From a bacterium UBP4_UBA6127 (GTDB lineage Bacteria; UBP4; UBA4092): a stretch of 25,152 bases of DNA. The notes under the pieces are model-generated. The model worked only from the letters and a program-made list of their open reading frames with translations. It was not told the origin of the DNA and did not search any database. Shown here piece after piece: positions 23,311-25,152 of the stretch. The stretch is taken from NCBI GenBank assembly GCA_002428325.1, contig DIVR01000033.1, positions 15,564-40,715 on the forward strand, in the 5' to 3' direction. Both the position numbers and the translations under genes were made by a program. The first letter of the stretch is position 1, and each line of letters starts with the position of its first letter.

Positions 23311-24546
23311 ATGAAAGATATTATGATGGATTCCATTCAAGAGGGTAGAGAAAAAGCCATTACAGTCCTGGAAAATTGTTTGACTGAATATGGGTTTGTA
23401 GCATCCCCAACCCTATATCCTGAAATCTGTGCCCGGGACAGTATGATAACCAGCTTGGGAGCTGTTGTTTCTGATAGGCCTCAACTAAAAGAAGGATTTG
23501 AAAAATCTTTGCATACCCTTCGTAAATTCCAGACAGATTTAGGCCAGATTCCCCATTTTTATCATACTAAAGATAACTGGGTAGAATATGGAGAAGCTGG
23601 TAATGTTGACAGTAATCTTTGGTATATCATTGGATGTGCTGTCCATTGGTTCAGATATCAAGATAGGGAATTTCTGCAAATCTTTTTTCCCTCCCTGGAA
23701 AAAGCCCTTTTGTGGCTTCGGTATCAGGACAGCAATAACTGTGGACTTTTAGAAGTCCATGAGGCGGCTGATTGGGCTGATTTATTTGCAAATCGTTTCA
23801 ATATTCTTTACGATAATATCCTTTATTATGGAGCCTTGAAATCGATGGTACATCTCTCCAAGGTTATGGCTCAACCAGGAGATTTATACCAGAAATTGGC
23901 GGAGGATGTCCATTATAAAATCAACCTTCGTCTTTGGATTAGCCGTGGCAGAGGAGAAGAAGTTCAAAAAGCAAAAGAATCTTGGAAATGGACTTATGAA
24001 GAAATGGCTTCTTGCTTAAGGGATCACCCTTATTATCTCCCCTATGTGGCCTTCCGAGATTATGGGGATTATTGTGATGTTCTGGGAAATCTTCTGGCTA
24101 TTATTTTTGAAGTAGCTGATAAAGAAAAATCTTCAAGAATCCTTTCCTATATCGATCAGGCAGGTGCCAATCGGCCTTATCCCTGTAAAGCATTTTATCC
24201 GCCTGTTTATCCTGGGAATAAAGACTGGCGAGATTATTACCGGGTCTATAACCTGAATCAACCTCATCAATACCATAATGGTGGAATATGGCCTTTTATT
24301 GGGGGATTTTATATCGCAGCATTGATTAAAGCTGGACAGTTGGAAAAAGCTCAAAAAGAGATGAGTTTTCTGGGAAAAGCTAATCGATTAGGCCATGCCG
24401 AAAAATGGCAATTCGGGGAATGGATGCATGGTCAGTCCGGTAACTTAATGGGATCTATTGACCAGGCCTGGTCGGCCGGAATGTATCTTTATGCCCATGC
24501 TTGTCTGGAGAATGAAAAGTTAATCTATATATGTGACCTGCTGTAA
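23311..24546 (+). CDS. (alpha/alpha)6 glycosidase, debranching/invertase-like
   Basis: This 411-residue protein has no signal peptide and lies 9 bases after the preceding stop, so it is translated in the same operon. The start is uncertain: ATG 23311 follows AGAAAAGAGA, but ATG 23323 or 23326 are also possible. Motifs of the six-hairpin glycosidase clan are ARDSMI (Asp43), QIPHFY, NVDSNLWYIIG, EAADWADLF, HNGGIWPFIGG (residues 322-331), and FGEWMHGQSG (Glu370). This pattern fits the amylo-alpha-1,6-glucosidase C-terminal domain and GH100-type neutral invertases, which hydrolyse alpha-linked glucosides or sucrose by inversion. Length matches a single catalytic domain. It would complete cytoplasmic breakdown of imported sugars with the GH57-like enzyme. 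The gene ends 145 bases before an insertion sequence, so later genes of the operon could have been displaced. Confidence 0.8.
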   Translation: MKDIMMDSIQEGREKAITVLENCLTEYGFVASPTLYPEICARDSMITSLGAVVSDRPQLKEGFEKSLHTLRKFQTDLGQIPHFYHTKDNWVEYGEAGNVDSNLWYIIGCAVHWFRYQDREFLQIFFPSLEKALLWLRYQDSNNCGLLEVHEAADWADLFANRFNILYDNILYYGALKSMVHLSKVMAQPGDLYQKLAEDVHYKINLRLWISRGRGEEVQKAKESWKWTYEEMASCLRDHPYYLPYVAFRDYGDYCDVLGNLLAIIFEVADKEKSSRILSYIDQAGANRPYPCKAFYPPVYPGNKDWRDYYRVYNLNQPHQYHNGGIWPFIGGFYIAALIKAGQLEKAQKEMSFLGKANRLGHAEKWQFGEWMHGQSGNLMGSIDQAWSAGMYLYAHACLENEKLIYICDLL

Positions 24547-24691
24547 ATATTAGGATAGGTAAAAGACTGATAACATGAAGGATAAATATTATTATCTAAT
24601 CTTCTTTGTTAAGTTTAGCCGATCCAGAAATAGAGACATACTCTCCTAATTATTCTTATTTATTGGTATAGTTTCCCTTTTTCAACCCATA
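24547..24691. other. Intergenic gap between the glycosidase gene and the transposase
   Basis: AT-rich sequence of 145 bases. It should contain one terminal inverted repeat of the insertion sequence, but this cannot be fixed because the opposite end is outside the window. I see no convincing terminator for the glycosidase gene. Confidence 0.4.
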
Positions 24692-25152
24692 TTATGCATT
24701 AGAGAAAGAAAAAGGAGGCTTTTCTTTGTTGAGGGTATCAAAGAGGCCATCCATCCATTGACGTTTATGCTTGGCTAAAGCCAAGTTTAGCGCCTTCTGA
24801 CGGGAGTGATGGGTGATCCAAGCTCCTAATGCAAAGCATTGGAAACGAATCAGGGTGAGCGTCTTCTGTTTTTTTTCTTTCAAGACGATTTGCCGGAAGA
24901 GGCTCAACAGGTGATAGGCTACCATGATAAATCGGAAAGCGGCCTCCGTGGGAAAGAACCGGCTCAAACAAAAGTTATCCGCGCCAAAGGCATATTTCAA
25001 TTCCTTAATCCGATTCTCCGCATCGCCTCGATTCTTATAAAGGGTCCCAATAAGGGGCAAATTGGTGACATAAGCGCTGAACCGATAGGCATGAGGGAAA
25101 GCCCCCTCATCCAACAAGAGCTTTTTTCCCCCGGCTTTAGGTCGAATATCCA
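24692..25152 (-). mobile_element. IS1380-type transposase gene, 3' part
   Basis: The frame runs off the right edge on the minus strand, so only the C-terminal ~153 residues are visible. The block YKNRGDAENRIKELKYAFG contains the third catalytic acid (Glu) of the DDE triad in the typical IS1380 context, followed by FCLSRFFPTEAAFRFIMVAY and LLSLFRQIVLKEK. These elements move by cut-and-paste with short terminal inverted repeats and 4-bp target duplications. No frameshift is seen in the visible part, so the copy may be intact. It ends the hydrolase cluster on the right. Confidence 0.9.

Overview
This window looks like a piece of chromosome from an uncultured, Gram-negative-type anaerobic bacterium of a little-studied phylum. 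The evidence is indirect: a cytosolic Group 3-type [NiFe] hydrogenase large subunit (fermentative or anaerobic energy metabolism), a short-leader type II/IV pseudopilin, GHL10-type secreted hydrolases with a golvesin-type accessory domain, many jelly-roll-like secreted modules, and a recurring C-terminal motif PVELSxF. In my experience this mixture fits candidate phyla such as Sumerlaeota, Hydrogenedentota or their neighbours better than well-known cultured groups. That placement is inference; nothing here is a phylogenetic marker. Base composition is moderate and ribosome binding sites are classical GGAGG-like. I see no tRNA, rRNA or CRISPR array.

Layout. (1) 1-1162: 3' part of a HoxH-like hydrogenase gene, closed by a terminator. 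(2) 1340-1978: an unrecognised 212-residue protein, convergent with an MFS exporter (2249-3526, minus). The 270-bp gap between their 3' ends holds three copies of the palindrome TTTTGACAGCTGTCAAAA (one degenerate). (3) 3804-9239: two tandem paralogous secreted GHL10-family proteins, the first with a PKD module and the second with a golvesin-type module, driven by a near-consensus promoter. (4) 9240-9642: another convergent gap with a fourth copy of the palindrome and two strong terminators. (5) 9643-11043 (minus): a secreted protein of two jelly-roll-like modules plus a bacterial Ig-like domain. (6) 11397-13622: the most remarkable gene, a soluble protein joining a KaiC/RadA-like ATPase, a family-1 solute-binding protein and an AraC-type DNA-binding domain. 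(7) 14071-24546: seven consecutive plus-strand genes: pseudopilin, parallel beta-helix protein, secreted NPP-type phosphodiesterase, cytoplasmic GH57-like hydrolase, solute-binding lipoprotein, a 1005-residue secreted endonuclease/exonuclease/phosphatase-fold protein flanked by four beta-rich modules, and a cytoplasmic (alpha/alpha)6 glycosidase. (8) 24692-25152 (minus): 3' part of an IS1380-type transposase running off the window.

How it may work together (inference): regions 3 and 5-7 read as a surface polymer acquisition locus. Secreted hydrolases and phosphodiesterases would attack an external glycan or phospho-polymer, the lipoprotein would capture released oligomers, and the cytoplasmic GH57 and (alpha/alpha)6 enzymes would finish degradation. 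The ATPase-SBP-AraC fusion would sense the internalised sugar, using the same kind of binding fold as the lipoprotein. No ABC permease or ATPase subunit is in the window, so the transporter core must be encoded elsewhere. The fusion regulator and the convergent-gap palindrome are the two items I would follow up first.
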